The notes: a model not told the origin generated them from the letters alone. A stretch of DNA of 64,000 nt from Zingiber officinale (GCF_018446385.1 NC_055987.1:6471705-6535704); one strand, 5' to 3'. Positions 23,783 through 35,049 are shown, counted from the stretch's first letter. Made by a program: numbers and translations.

Positions 23783-24297
23783 ATGATCGGACCAAGCATC
23801 TATCCACCAGTGTTCGAGGGGGAGTTCGCGTTTTGGAGACATCAAATGGCGGTATAAAGTATGGTTTTGATATGCCCAAAAGAAAAGAAGAAAAAAACCT
23901 TGAGGAACATCGATGGACTGAAAAGCAACGCAATGATTTCATGGCAAATAGTAAGGCTAAGTTCCATCTTCTGAGCATTATGTCTGCCAAGGATCTCAAT
24001 AAAATCAGTAAATACAAGAGTGCAAAAGAACTTTAGGAAAAGTTCTTGAAGCTCTACAAAGAACTAGAAGAAGCTAAATCCAACTCCTCGATAGACACCA
24101 AATCGTCATTAGAAGAATCCGAGACTGAAGAAATTACCGGAAGAACTTTCATAGTTGAATATCTATCTGGAGACAAAGAAAGCTCATCCAAGATGAGCAT
24201 CGATGAAGGGAGAGAGACCTATGAAGAAAGCAGCAATGAAGGAGGAGCATCGAACAACGAAATAATGGTAAGTAAGGTACATTTTCGATCCCCTTAG
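23783..24297 (+). pseudogene. gag remnant, frameshifted
   Basis: The start reads YPPVFEGEFAFWRHQMAV and then stops; a nearby frame continues with RWTEKQRNDFMANSKAKFHLL and, after one more stop, EKFLKLYKELEEAKS. Motif order matches the gag at 58068-58724 (YPPTFEGEFSVWKQKMEV and then LWTHKQREEFMANTRAKFH), so it is the same family with a deletion after the first 20 residues and at least one nonsense change. Confidence 0.75.
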
Positions 24298-25271
24298 AAC
24301 TATTTAAGTTTATCAAAATGATTTCTAAAAGTATGGTTAATTTAGAAAATGAAAACGCAAAGCTAAAATTCACTTTAGCAAATGTATGAAGACTAGAAGA
24401 TTTTGAAATTTTAAAAATAAAAAATAAAAAATTAATAGCATAAATAGACAAATTGAAAAATGACTATGCATGTCTGAATATTCCATGAAATTTTAAAGAT
24501 CATCGAAGGCTTAATTAGTATTTTAGATATCATAGGGGTCAAATTATAAAAGTAGATAGATAATTAATTCCTAAGAAATTTTTGATAAATCCAGTTGGAA
24601 GGAACCTATATTGGATTCCAAATCATATTTAGATTAATTGTTTTTGTTTGACTTTCAGAGAGAAAATTAAATATTTACTTTCATTAAAAGACTTTATCTA
24701 GAAGTGGTTGTTGTTCTAATAACCAAGAAAGTCTAGTTTCTCGTCACAGCTGGGAAGTCAATTTGCTGAAATAAATGTTTAATTACTAACTGTGAAGCAT
24801 TTAATTAAAAAAATTATCTAATACTTTCAAATAAATTGTTAGAAATTATTTAAAAGATAATTTTTTTTTGATAAAGAAAATTTCATCACTTAGTTGTAAA
24901 AAATTTCAAAATATTTTCTATTATTATTTTTCTATGAAAAATTATCATATTTCTGGAAAAGATTTTTTTTTAAATTTTTTGTCTATTCAACCCTTAGTAA
25001 TTTTTTTAAAATTCATTATTAGACTTCAGATTTTTCAAAAATTTTTAATAGTATTTTCCCTTTGACTTTATTTTAGATTTTTTTTATTTTAAAATATCTC
25101 ATTTTTAATGTGATCAAAAAGGAAGAAGTGAAGATTAAGTCTAGCGGGAGGATATCATTAATTTTTGTAATTTTTACATATTATTATTTGCAAAATTTAA
25201 CTTATTATCATTTATTTATGTTTGTTTTACCCTAACTTAACTTGTGTTGTTCACATCAAAAAGAGAGAGAT

Positions 25272-26075
25272 TATTAGTACCCTAAAGTAGTTTTGATGTG
25301 ATCAACCAAGTTAGGTTAGGTCCTGTTATGGTTTAACCCCTGTGTTTAAGTGTGCAGGAACTTAGGAGCACAGGAAGTCAAGCGAAAGACATAGCTAGCG
25401 AGAAGGATGGCAAGGAGAGAGCCGACAGGCTTGGTGCGTTTGAGGTATGAGGTGTTTCGGAAGAGTACGCGATCAGACGAGGAGGCGCGTGGTGTTCTCC
25501 GAGGTACGAGAAGCCGGAGTGAAAGTTTGTTCAAGAAGGTCGGAAGTTAGGTTCGGGTGAGCCCTATTCTGGATGGTCGAAATCACCCAAACGAGTGGAA
25601 CCGGAATGAAAGATTCGGATCAATTCGAGTGGCACCCGGATCAGCTGGCCGCCCCTGGGTGAGGCGCCTTATCTGCACGGTCCAGGCGCTTGGAACCCTT
25701 CCGGGCGTCCGGACTAGGAATTTCATCCAAACACCTGGTGTCGTGAGCCGTTGCGATGGGGATAAAAGTTTATCCCCCTCTTGGCACCTGGAACCCTTCT
25801 AGGCACCCCGACCAGTGCTATAAATACAATCCTAGTCCCAGAAGGTAGAACAACACTTGTAATTGATTCCTTTTCAGTCTTGTTCTGTAATTAAGTGCTT
25901 CAACTACTGTAAGAGGCTTCTCAGCACGTCCCCAGTTGTAACCAAGTAAAATCTTTGAGCCTCTTCTTTCTTTGATTAGTTTTTTATTTGTACAAGTGTT
26001 TGTGTTAATATAGCTATAAAGTCGAGAAGGTTTATTTTTATTGTGCGGGCTATTCACCCCCCCCCTCCCTCCCTC
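25272..26075 (+). repeat. 3' LTR of the decayed gag-only element
   Basis: About 0.8 kb. It follows the purine tract and shares the start GATGTGATCAACCAAGTTAG with the LTR at 56988. It has GATAAAAGTTTATCC (25762-25776), then a weak palindromic pair and the TATA box GCTATAAATAC (about 25818), and ends near the C-tract at 26056. The exact 3' boundary is uncertain because the 5' copy is truncated. Confidence 0.7.
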
Positions 26076-26078
26076 TCT

Positions 26079-26321
26079 CTAGTCGGTTGTCAATGGACCA
26101 ACAGTTCCTTGATGCCAGCTTCTATTGCACGCCTTCCAAATAAAGTAGATCGAGCTAGAAATACCAAGGTAACGAGCCTTCATCTTCCAGCTGCTACCCT
26201 TATAATACCGCCCTAGAATCAGTTGTAGCTCATGAAAGGATTGAAAATTTTGCCCGATATCTACTGTAGCACCCAAGGCAGCCAGACAAAGATTCATTAG
26301 GCATTCTGAAGAAGAATCCAT
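26079..26321 (-). pseudogene. LINE-like zf-RVT C-terminal fragment
   Basis: The frame contains GSSWKMKARYLGISSSIYFIWKACNRSWHQG. This resembles the end of plant LINE ORF2 proteins after the zinc-binding domain, where an ARYLG...YFIWKERNRR phrase is common. Only some 80 residues are present and no start, reverse transcriptase or poly-A tail is visible nearby. Treat it as a tentative scrap. Confidence 0.35.
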
Positions 26322-27221
26322 TTAGTTCTTTCTGCTCCATCCCTAGTGATATCTTATTCATCAAACTGGTGAAGAAGTATAAATCTTTTTTAAAAAACTG
26401 ATCTTTGATTGCAAGAAAAGCTGATGAAAAGCATCAGAATTAACTTAAGATTATAAATAAGAACACAGAAGTACTTCGATTCAACTTCTTTTTTTAGGTC
26501 AATTTAGTACCATCATGAAATATTTGCAAGAAACAATTACCATAGCTAACTCAGATATACAAATGTTTAGATAAAAATATTTTTGATCACAAAATCAAAC
26601 AAATGAACTTGTCTTCAAATGTACCCCATAACAGCAACAGATCAACTGTCAAAAACATAGTTCCATGGATCAGAGGCATAATCAACCACAATATATATCT
26701 TCAGTGCTACCAATTAATAATATCCTTTTGTAAACATATGCTAGGGAGTAAAGCATATAATCAGACATTTCCTTTAGAGCATCATTTTCTTTTACAACTT
26801 AAGAAACACACTGTTACCAATTAAAACCATCCAATATAAGTTAGTCTCATAATACACTATTGCCCAATATATATATATATATATATAATTAGTGATTCAT
26901 CCCTAAACGGGAGGTGATGTCATTTTAAACAATCTGCAAAATTTTAAAATTAAACAAACAATATTTAATTTATTCACAGCAAAATAAAAACTTACATTAA
27001 ACAAACAATATTTGTAATGAAAACAACACAAATAAAGACAAAAGTAGAAAGTCTTATATCACAACAACAACATAAAATAGAGTATAAATAAAGTTGTACA
27101 AGATTTCAAATCCCAAATGACATAAATGTACGAGATATAATCTTATAAATACAAAAATTAACAAAATACTAACTCCCATCACATGGTATTCATATATTGA
27201 GACACAATATATTAAAAAACA
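26322..27221. other. A/T-rich intergenic DNA with (TA)n
   Basis: No gene is recognised. A (TA)n microsatellite lies at about 26867-26888. The right part probably contains the 3' flank and terminal region of the MULE whose transposase frame ends at 27222, but terminal inverted repeats were not found. Confidence 0.45.
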
Positions 27222-28520
27222 TCAACTATCGACTTCATTATCAACCCTAGGGTATGTATTTTGATAATTTCTCTTGTTGTAGCCAGTTTGGTGACACCTT
27301 CCACATTTATGAGGTTCATCAAGGTGCCTCAAATCCATCTCATTTTGTATTCGACTTTCACATTGCCTACCCACCACTCATGATTGATCAATCTTGAGTA
27401 ATCTGCTTGAATCTCCCAACTTGGATTTGTCCAATAATCCTTATGACGAATAGGATAAAAATTGTCAGAATATTATGCCATATAAGTCTTTGTGGTGTTA
27501 ACTTCATCACAAGGTCAATAGCATTATCCCCTCTATGTTGGCAAACAATAATTGCATGTGAACATGGAAATCTATGCATTGGCCACTTTCCACATGTGCA
27601 ATCATTTTGATAGTAAAGAACCGTGTGTACATGACCACCTTTACCATTCTATTGTCTTGTTGTTATAGTCTTGTACACTCCATCTGCATAGTTAAACTCA
27701 TCAATGTGATGTCCTTGTGCATGTTTTTTAGCCTCCCTGAATTTACTCCAATGATGTGGCGGGAGGGTTGTATTACAATGATAGGCTACTTGTTTATACC
27801 CTTGAAAAAGTTGAACAGTTCTATGAAATAACAGATTAGTGCATGCCTTAATTGGCAACAATCTAGCCCCTTGTAATACATTGTTCAAACTCCCAAAAGC
27901 ATTTGTTGTGAGACATCCCCATCAATTATTACCATCGTAAGCAAGACTCCCTCGACTTATGTGAATATATCTCAAATACTGTCATTGTTAGGACCAAAAG
28001 TAGCTAGAGGGGGGGGGGGGGGGGGGGAAAAGCTCGTCGCGTTCGCTCGTTGCTCGACGTTGCTTGTTCCTTCAAGAATATGCAGCGGAAATACAAAGAA
28101 ACAATCACACAACGCTAACACGGTTAGTTTACTTGGTATCCACCTCACAAGAGATGACTAATCCAAGGATCCACACCAACACACACACCCTCCACTAAAT
28201 AAAACTCTCCTTTATGGTAACTACCAAGGGCGGAGAAGCCCTACAAGACTCAATACAAGAAGAGAGGGAAATGATACAAGAAATACAAGCTTACAAGCTT
28301 ACAATGAGTATAAACCATAACCCTAGCTTCTCTTCTTGGCTTTGATCCGCCTCTTGACTTGGAAAACTTCCAAGATCCTTCAAGAACTGGCGATCTGAGC
28401 TTTGTGAGTGCTGTGGAGGAGCTGGCGAGAAATCTGGAGTGAATCGGAGAAGAGATGCCGAAGGAAATGAACGCCTGCGGCCTTTATCGACGCCAACGGT
28501 CGGATCCCGATCGATTCGAA

Positions 28521-28766
28521 TGTTCCCAATCGATCGGGGAGGCTTTGGATCGATCCACGGATCGATCCAGGCGCTTGCAGCGAAAGCGCTGGATCGATCC
28601 ACGGATCGATCCAACGCTTATCGCAGCAGCAGCGTCCCAATCGATCCAGCGATCGATTGGAACATCTGATCGATCCACGGATCGATCCGAGGCTCTGCTC
28701 GGAGAAAAGCTGGATCGATCCACTGATCGATCCAGCTCCTGGATCGATCCACTGATCGATCCAACA
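28521..28766. repeat. ATCGAT palindrome array
   Basis: GGATCGATCC and GATCGATCC recur at least ten times, usually as pairs separated by AC(G/T), for example CTGGATCGATCCA joined to CTGATCGATCCAG near 28709-28734. The pattern has no stop codon in any frame on either strand, so it throws up open frames of GSI/WID/DRS repeats that are not proteins. Matching arrays lie at 31688-31978 and, sparser, in the interior at 30418-30593. Confidence 0.9.
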
Positions 28767-28805
28767 CTTGGTTTTTGCCCAAAACCAAGTTCCAAGCCTC
28801 TCAAA

Positions 28806-29008
28806 CCAATATCCGGTCAACCTTGACCTGTTGGTACATCATGCCTAGCATCTGGTCACTCATTTGACCTGCTAGGACTTCCCACCAAGTGTCTGGTCAA
28901 TCCCTTTGACCCACTTAGACTTTTCTATTCATGCCAAGTATCTGGTCACTCCCTTGACCTACTTGGACTTCCAAACACCAGATGTCCGATCATCCTTGAT
29001 CCATCTGG
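28806..29008. repeat. Tandem hairpin units with covarying arms
   Basis: Five units of about 40 bases, each with outer arms of 6-7 bases around a GGTCA...TGACC inner stem. Arms are CCAATA/TGTTGG (one G-T wobble), CCTAGCA/TGCTAGG, CCAAGTG/CACTTAG (one mismatch), CCAAGTA/TACTTGG and CCAGATG/CATCTGG. A sixth, GTCAAGTA/TACTTGAC, is at 29416-29448. The right LTR repeats the set at about 32021-32223, where the first arm pair is CCAACA/TGTTGG and perfectly paired. Confidence 0.85.
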
Positions 29009-29019
29009 ATTTTCCCTTG

Positions 29020-29410
29020 CCTGGCTTCACTCACCAGGACTTTCACCTAGCTTCACTCACTAGGGTTTTCCATCTGCCTAGCTTCACTCACTAGGGCTTT
29101 CACCTGGCTTCACTCACCAGGACTTTCACCTAGCTTCACTCACTAGGGTTTTCCTTCTGCCTGGCTTCACTCACCAGGACTTTCACCTAGCTTCACTCAC
29201 TAGGGTTTTCACCTGGTTTCACTCACCAGGACTTTCACTCACCAGGACTTTCACCTAGCTTCACTCACTAGGGTTTTCACCTGGTTTCACTCACCAGGAC
29301 TTTCACCTAGCTTCACTCACTAGGGTTTTCACCTGGTTTCACTCACCAGGACTTTCACTCTGCCTGGCTTCACTCACCAGGACTTTCACCTAGCTTCACT
29401 CACTAGGACT
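29020..29410. repeat. Alternating CCTGG/CCTAG hairpin array
   Basis: Units of roughly 25-27 bases in which CTTCACTCA is enclosed by either CCTGG...CCAGG or CCTAG...CTAGG, mostly in alternation, with spacers ACTTTCA and GTTTTC. About 15 units are present here and about 11 in the other LTR (32235-32550), so copy number has changed since insertion. Confidence 0.85.
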
Positions 29411-29548
29411 TCCCTGTCAAGTATCCGGTCAACCTTGACCTACTTGACTCTTCTTCAATCAATTTCTTATTGTCAAACATCTAAACTCAAACCAAGACTC
29501 AGCTTGGTCACCCAGGTCAACCTTGACCTGAGGGATGTTGCACCAACA

Positions 29549-31176
29549 ATCTCCCCCTTTTTGATGTTTGACAATACCACAATAACACTTACAATACCAC
29601 ATGTAAGTTAGGCTAATCCTATAGCCTCAATCTTCATGCCACTAGGTAATGAACATATAAATTAAGCTCTTCATTCTCCCCCTACGAGGGCACACTCCCT
29701 CTAGGTAATGAAAGCCTAACTTACACCCATTCATAGGTCCTTTCATTCTCCCCCTATTGGCACACATCAACCCATCTTTGGGCACACATCAACCCATGCC
29801 CCAATTTTGGGTACACTTCAACAAATGGATTTGTTAACGACTCTCCCCCTGAAGAGTTGCTCATCGTTGTTCACAACTTCACTCGTTGTGGTCAACACGA
29901 TAATGAAGGTCCCAGACCCTTCATTTATCCTTAACTTCTCCCTCAATGTAGACAAATACCCAACCTTGAGCATTATCTAACCACTTGAGTTCCCACTTGA
30001 AATAATGAGGATATCCACTCCCCATTTCAAGTTCAAAAGCTCATACATGAGCATTTTCTTTAAAGAAGGTTAACCACCTTCCAAGGTTCATGAAAAGTAA
30101 TTTTTCATGTCTTTAAAGAGTCTCTCCCCCTAAAGACATGGTGGTGACTTCTGTCATTGCACCAACAATGACTTGGAATCCCTAAACCTTTAGGAAACCC
30201 AAATTTAGAAGTTTTGAGGTTCAAATACTCAAAATTTGAAACAAACCTCAACCTAAACTTCAATGAAGCCTTCCTTAACCAATCCATCCTTGTTTTCACA
30301 TGAAAACACCCTTTGTATGTATACAAATATATTTTAGGAGTTTGGAATGGTTACCTAGACTCAAAGAGGTTCAAAGATGCTGAAATCAAGCCTTCCCAGC
30401 CAAAATCAGCAACTTGGATCGATTGGAGTTGGGTTCCAATCGATTGAACCTTTCTGAATCGATCCACTGATCAATTCAGACTACCTGGATCGATCGGCTG
30501 ATCGATCCAGCGAGCTTCTGCTCGCGGGAGACTTGCCTTCTGAATCGATCCACGGATCGATTCGGGCACTCCAATCGATCCATGGATCGATCGGAGCTCT
30601 GATAGTTGCTGAAATTCCATTTCAGTCAACTTCAGAAACCCCTAGAAAATTCTACAAAAATCTAAAAATCATAAAATTTCGTGTAGACATTATTTAGGGC
30701 ATACTTAATCATGGAAAAATAGCTTTCTATGAAAATACATCATATTTTCAAAGATTGACACAAACTTGAAAACTTGCAAAAACTTTAGTGTTTTTCTTCA
30801 AGTTTGTGTCTAACTATTCAATTGTGATTACTATCAAAAGATAGCCTTCACCAAGGTTTTCCAAAAACATTTTAAAAACATTTTCAAAACCAATATCCCA
30901 TCATGTTCCTTGGGCATAATGCACATGACTTGTACATTAGCTTTCCCAATGATGGGAAAACACATAACTATGTGTTTTGATGAACCTAAAACTCAAAAGA
31001 ATGGACTAAATCAACATCTTGAGTTTTGTTCATCTTCCTAACATCTCACTTGTATCTAATGTGCACTAATCACATACAAGTCACCTTATAGTCTTTGTGA
31101 GATGTAGATTTTGGTTTTTGCCCTAATCTAGGGATCATGCATATCTATCTAGGCATTTTAGAAATATTAGTCACAT
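29549..31176. other. Non-coding interior of the LTR element
   Basis: No credible protein frame. It begins with the polypurine tract complement and has several TCTCCCCCT words (29675-30130), A-rich filler, and a small cluster of ATCGAT palindromes (30418-30593) resembling the LTR array. The end next to the right LTR lacks a recognisable primer site. Confidence 0.7.
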
Positions 31177-32694
31177 ACAAGACCAAAAGTAGCTAGAGGG
31201 GGGGGGGGGTGAATAGCTCGTCGCGTTCGCTCGTTGCTCGGCGTTGCTTGTTCCTTCAAGAATATGCAGCGGAAATACAAAGAAACAATCACACAACGCT
31301 AACACGGTTGGTTTACTTGGTATCCACCTCACAAGAGATGACTAATCCAAGGATCCACACCAACACACACACCCTCCACTAAATAAAACTCTCCTTTATG
31401 GTAACTACCAAGGGTGGAGAAGCCCTACAAGACTCAATACAAGAAGAGAGGGAAAGGATACAAGAAATACAAGCTTACAAGCTTACAATGAGTATAAACC
31501 CTAACCCTAGCTTCTCTTCTTGGCTTTGATCCGCCTCTTGACTTGGAAAACTTCCAAGATCCTTCAAGAACTGGCAATCTGAGCTTTGTGAGTGCTGTGG
31601 AGGAGCTGGCGAGAAATCTGGAGTGAATCGGAGAAGAGATGCCGAAGGAAATGAACGCCTGCGGCCTTTATCGACGCCAACGGTCGGATCCCGATCGATT
31701 CGAATGTTCCCAATCGATCGAGGAGGCTTTGGATCGATCCACGGATCGATCCAGAGTGCCTGCTCGAAGCGCTGGATCGATCCACGGATCGATCCGGCGC
31801 TTATCGAAGCAGCGGCGTCCCAATCGATCCACGATCGATTGGAACATCTGATCGATCCACGGATCGATCCGGCAGGCTCTGCTCGCTTGGGAGCACTCGA
31901 TCGATCCACTGATCGATCCAGCTCCTGGATCGATCCACTGATCGATCCAGCTCCTGGATCGATCCACTGATCGATCCAACACTTGGTTTTTGCCCAAAAC
32001 CAAGTTCCAAGCCTCTCAAACCAACATTCGGTCAACCTTGACCTGTTGGTACATCATGCCTAGCATCTGGTCACTCCTTTGACCTGCTAGGACTTCCCAC
32101 CAAGTGTCTGGTCAATCCCTTTGACCCACTTAGACTTTTCTATTCATGCCAAGTATCTGGTCACTCCCTTGACCTACTTGGACTTCCAAACACCAGATGT
32201 CCGATCATCCTTGATCCATCTGGATTTTCCCTTGCCTGTCTTCACTCACCAGGACTTTCACCTAGCTTCACTCACTAGGGTTTTCCATCTGCCAGCTTCA
32301 CTCACTAGGGCTTTCACCTGGCTTCACTCACCAGGACTTTCACCTAGCTTCACTCACTAGGGTTTTCCTTCTGCCTGGCTTCACTCACCAGGACTTTCAT
32401 CTAGCTTCACTCACTAGGGTTTTCACCTGGTTTCACTCACCAGGACTTTCACCTAGCTTCACTCACTAGGGTTTTCACCTGGTTTCACTCACCAGGACTT
32501 TCACTCTGCCTGGCTTCACTCACCAGGACTTTCACCTAGCTTCACTCACTAGGACTTCCCTGTCAAGTATCCGGTCAACCTTGACCTACTTGACTCTTCT
32601 TCAATCAATTTCTTATTGTCAAACATCTAAACTCAAACCAAGACTCAGCTTGGTCACCCAGGTCAACCTTGACCTGAGGGATGTTGCACCAACA
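31177..32694 (-). repeat. 5' LTR of the non-coding element
   Basis: About 1.5 kb and near-identical to the left LTR, with fewer CCTGG/CCTAG units, a shorter G-tract (12 G at 31198-31209), and TACAA where the other copy has TGTTAG at the boundary. Confidence 0.85.
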
Positions 32695-34063
32695 GTCATG
32701 CTACTAGATCAAATGCCCTTATCTGTCTCCTAAATCTGTTGAATTTCCATCTTTGACTAGTATTACCAATAGCCCAACAATAATGTTTCAAAGTGACATT
32801 CTTAAACTTTGTCATGAAATTACTTCAAACATGTCAAAGGCAAAATCTATGATATGCAATTGGTTCCTTCCATTCCTCTAAATTTGACATAGCATGAATA
32901 ATACCACGGTGCCTATTAGAAATAACACATAAGTGTTTATCTTGTGCAACATAATACCTGAATTATTCAAAAAACCAACATCAACTAGCTATAGTATCCT
33001 CATCTACTATAGCATAAGCAACATGTAATATATGATTGTTTGCATCCTTAGAAACAACTACAAGCATCTTTCCCTTATAAGCCCCTTGCAAATGTGTACC
33101 ATCAACACTGATAACTAGCCTACACATGAATGCATCAATTGCTGGTCTAAATGCCCAAAATATATGTTTGAAGACTTTCACATTTTCAGTGCTACTTGGG
33201 TGATGATGCCACTTAACAATAGTATTGGGATTAGAATGCTCAAATGCTGCAATATACGAAGGTAGCTTAATATAATTACTTTCCCAATTTCCATAAACAT
33301 TCTCTATGGCTTTTCTCCTCCCATGCCATGCCTTCTTGTATGAAACATAAACATGCAATGACTATTTAATATCAGCCTGAACATTTTTTACAGGATATCC
33401 AGGGTTAACCTCAATTTGATGGATAATGTGAGACGCAATTATAACGGAAGTCAAATTTCTATTATTATTGTCACTGATGGAACCAAGACAATTGTGTATA
33501 TTCACCCATCGAGTGATTTGCCACATCTTATGCGTCTTCTTATGAATTACACGAATACACTAAAGACACGATGACCTATAATTCTCAGGTCCACTGTTAG
33601 AATCTATGTCTGACGGCACCACTTTGTATTTTGCAACCCATGTGTTGATTCTGCATTCAACTACCTTAAACTCCTGATTTTAACTTATAGACCAAAATGT
33701 CACAACTTTTCGTAGTTGAGACTTGTTGTCAAATAGTATTCTTAGCCGAATTTGATTCTTTGATTCACTCCAAAAATCAATATGAACATTATCTTCTCAA
33801 TCTACATTGTCATTGTCATTTTCCTCTCCTATATCATTCATGAAGTGCATCACCATTTCATTATATTATGGAATCTCACCGCGATTAAGATGAGTATCAC
33901 AATCATCATCATCAAGAGAGTCATCATCCATAGGAATGCTCAAAATGTCCCCACCATCTGTAGAAGATTGAGAATGAAAATATTCATTGCTCCGTACCTC
34001 ATCATCCAACTGCACCTCCGATGGCAATGAAAAAGGAATCATGGTATCATACTGTTGATCCAT

Positions 34064-35044
34064 ATAGCATGAAACAAAAACAGAAACTAACTGTAAATGA
34101 CTTACATTGATCTCTCGAAAAACCCGCTGAAGATGTCGCCGAGAAGGCTGCTTCTGTCGCCGAGAAGATCACCACTCGGAACCTCCTCAAAATCTTTCAC
34201 GAACCAAATCTCGAATGTTCTGCTTTGCTTCTCTATTCACCTCCAGAGCTTCTGCTCTTATGCCCTCTCTAATCACCTTCCCTTTTCCTTCTCGTTACCT
34301 CTCTGATTACCTTGGACGCCTTTTATAAGATGAAAGAGGAAGATGAAGGCGAAAGGATGCCCCTTTGTCTCCTTGACGTTTGCACAAAGGGGAGATGAAG
34401 GGGAAGCAACGCCCCTTCGTCTCCTCTCAACGTCCAACATCTCCCACTCGTCCAAGTTAATCCATAAGGTTATATGGTCACATAGATCATCTCAGTCACA
34501 TAGACTACAAGGTGATCATGTCACAAAGACCGGAGCAAAATTAATTAGTCACAAAGGGCAAATAAGAACATTCATTCCATATATTAGGAAAAATGGTTCG
34601 TGCGACAGCAAATACAGTGAGCATTCAATTGCTAAGAAAATTATCACACCTTACTTAGTTGCTCCATTGAACGAGTCAGAGACATCAATGACTTGCCTTT
34701 ACCCCAGATTAAATTATTTACATCATTATGAACATCTCTAATCCCTCATATTAACTATATGTCAAGAGCATGTTCAACATCTCTAATCAAACAAATTATT
34801 CACAATTACATTTTATGTACTAAACTAAAAATGTAACTGGTACCAATGAATAAATGTCATAGATGTAAATCAATATTAATCTTCCTTTTTAGCTAGAATC
34901 TATTTATTCTAATCAGTCACTTTCTTAGTTATGCTCCATAGACTGAATCATCTTTAGCCAATAGGAAACACACAAAAGTAGCATACACTGATCAGAACTT
35001 CAAGTAGACAGCTAAATAGTCACTTAGGGTAAGATTGAGATTAA
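34064..35044. other. 5' flank of the MULE and left flank of the Tekay insertion
   Basis: The first 400 bases are the probable 5' UTR or promoter side of the MULE transposase. The remainder up to the target duplication CTTAT (35045-35049) should continue, across the Tekay insertion, into the sequence at 55160, that is the 3' side of the copia element. I could not identify an LTR boundary or gene in it. Confidence 0.45.
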
Positions 35045-35049
35045 CTTAT

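Larger units (their letters stand above)
23515..26075 (+). mobile_element. Decayed gag-only copia element with truncated 5' LTR
   Basis: The stretch 23515-23750 matches the last part of the LTR at 25272-26075 (same words ending GCTATTCACCCCCC), and is followed by a gag pseudogene. The true LTR end and primer site are missing: just after the C-tract the sequence jumps to the leader that in the relative at 56988 begins about 25 bases past the PBS. The 3' side has a purine tract (AAAAAGAGAGAGAT) before the right LTR. The interior from 24300 to 25270 is A/T-rich and non-coding. It is a relative of the element at 56988-60824. Confidence 0.75.
27986..29548 (-). repeat. 3' LTR of the non-coding element
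   Basis: 1563 bp, TGTTAGGACC...CACCAACA. In element orientation its order is: alternating CCTGG/CCTAG hairpin array, longer covarying hairpins, ATCGAT palindromes, a TATA-like CGATAAAGG, then the U5 end with a C-tract (19 G on the plus strand, 28009-28027). Confidence 0.85.
27986..32694 (-). mobile_element. Non-coding LTR retroelement (LARD/TRIM type), TSD GTCAT
   Basis: Two LTRs (27986-29548 and about 31177-32694) are flanked by GTCAT at 27981-27985 and 32695-32699. The left LTR is followed by ATCTCCCCC, the complement of a polypurine tract, so the element is on the minus strand. The 1.6-kb interior (29549-31176) has no coding frame, and no tRNA-Met primer site is visible beside the right LTR, whose terminal TG is also lost. 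The element must have depended on proteins from another copia-type element. LTR similarity is high, so insertion is fairly recent. Confidence 0.88.
27222..34063 (-). pseudogene. MuDR-type (MULE) transposase pseudogene, split by an LTR element
   Basis: The frame starts at ATG 34063 with an acidic N-terminus (SIPMDDDSLDDDDCD). It then has the MuDR DNA-binding segment (KNQIRLRILFDNKSQLRKVV), the transposase core with VDGTHLQGAYKGKML (first catalytic Asp) and CVISNRHRGIIHAM (second). The 4.7-kb LTR element 27986-32694 interrupts it here. It resumes at 27980 with NNVLQGARLLPIKACTNLLF, a SWIM zinc finger CTCGKWPMHRFPCSHAIIVC (about 27605-27546), and a terminal knuckle CGRCHQTGYNKRNYQ in which His and Cys have become Tyr, ending at 27222. 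Several in-frame stops (for example after WSIS, SSCL and ADIK) make it dead even without the insertion. Confidence 0.85.

Noticed and set aside
28291..28826. Several open frames on both strands with WID/DRS/GSI repeats (also 31475-32035)
   Set aside because: Produced by the ATCGAT palindrome array, which lacks stops in any frame; no start context or conservation.
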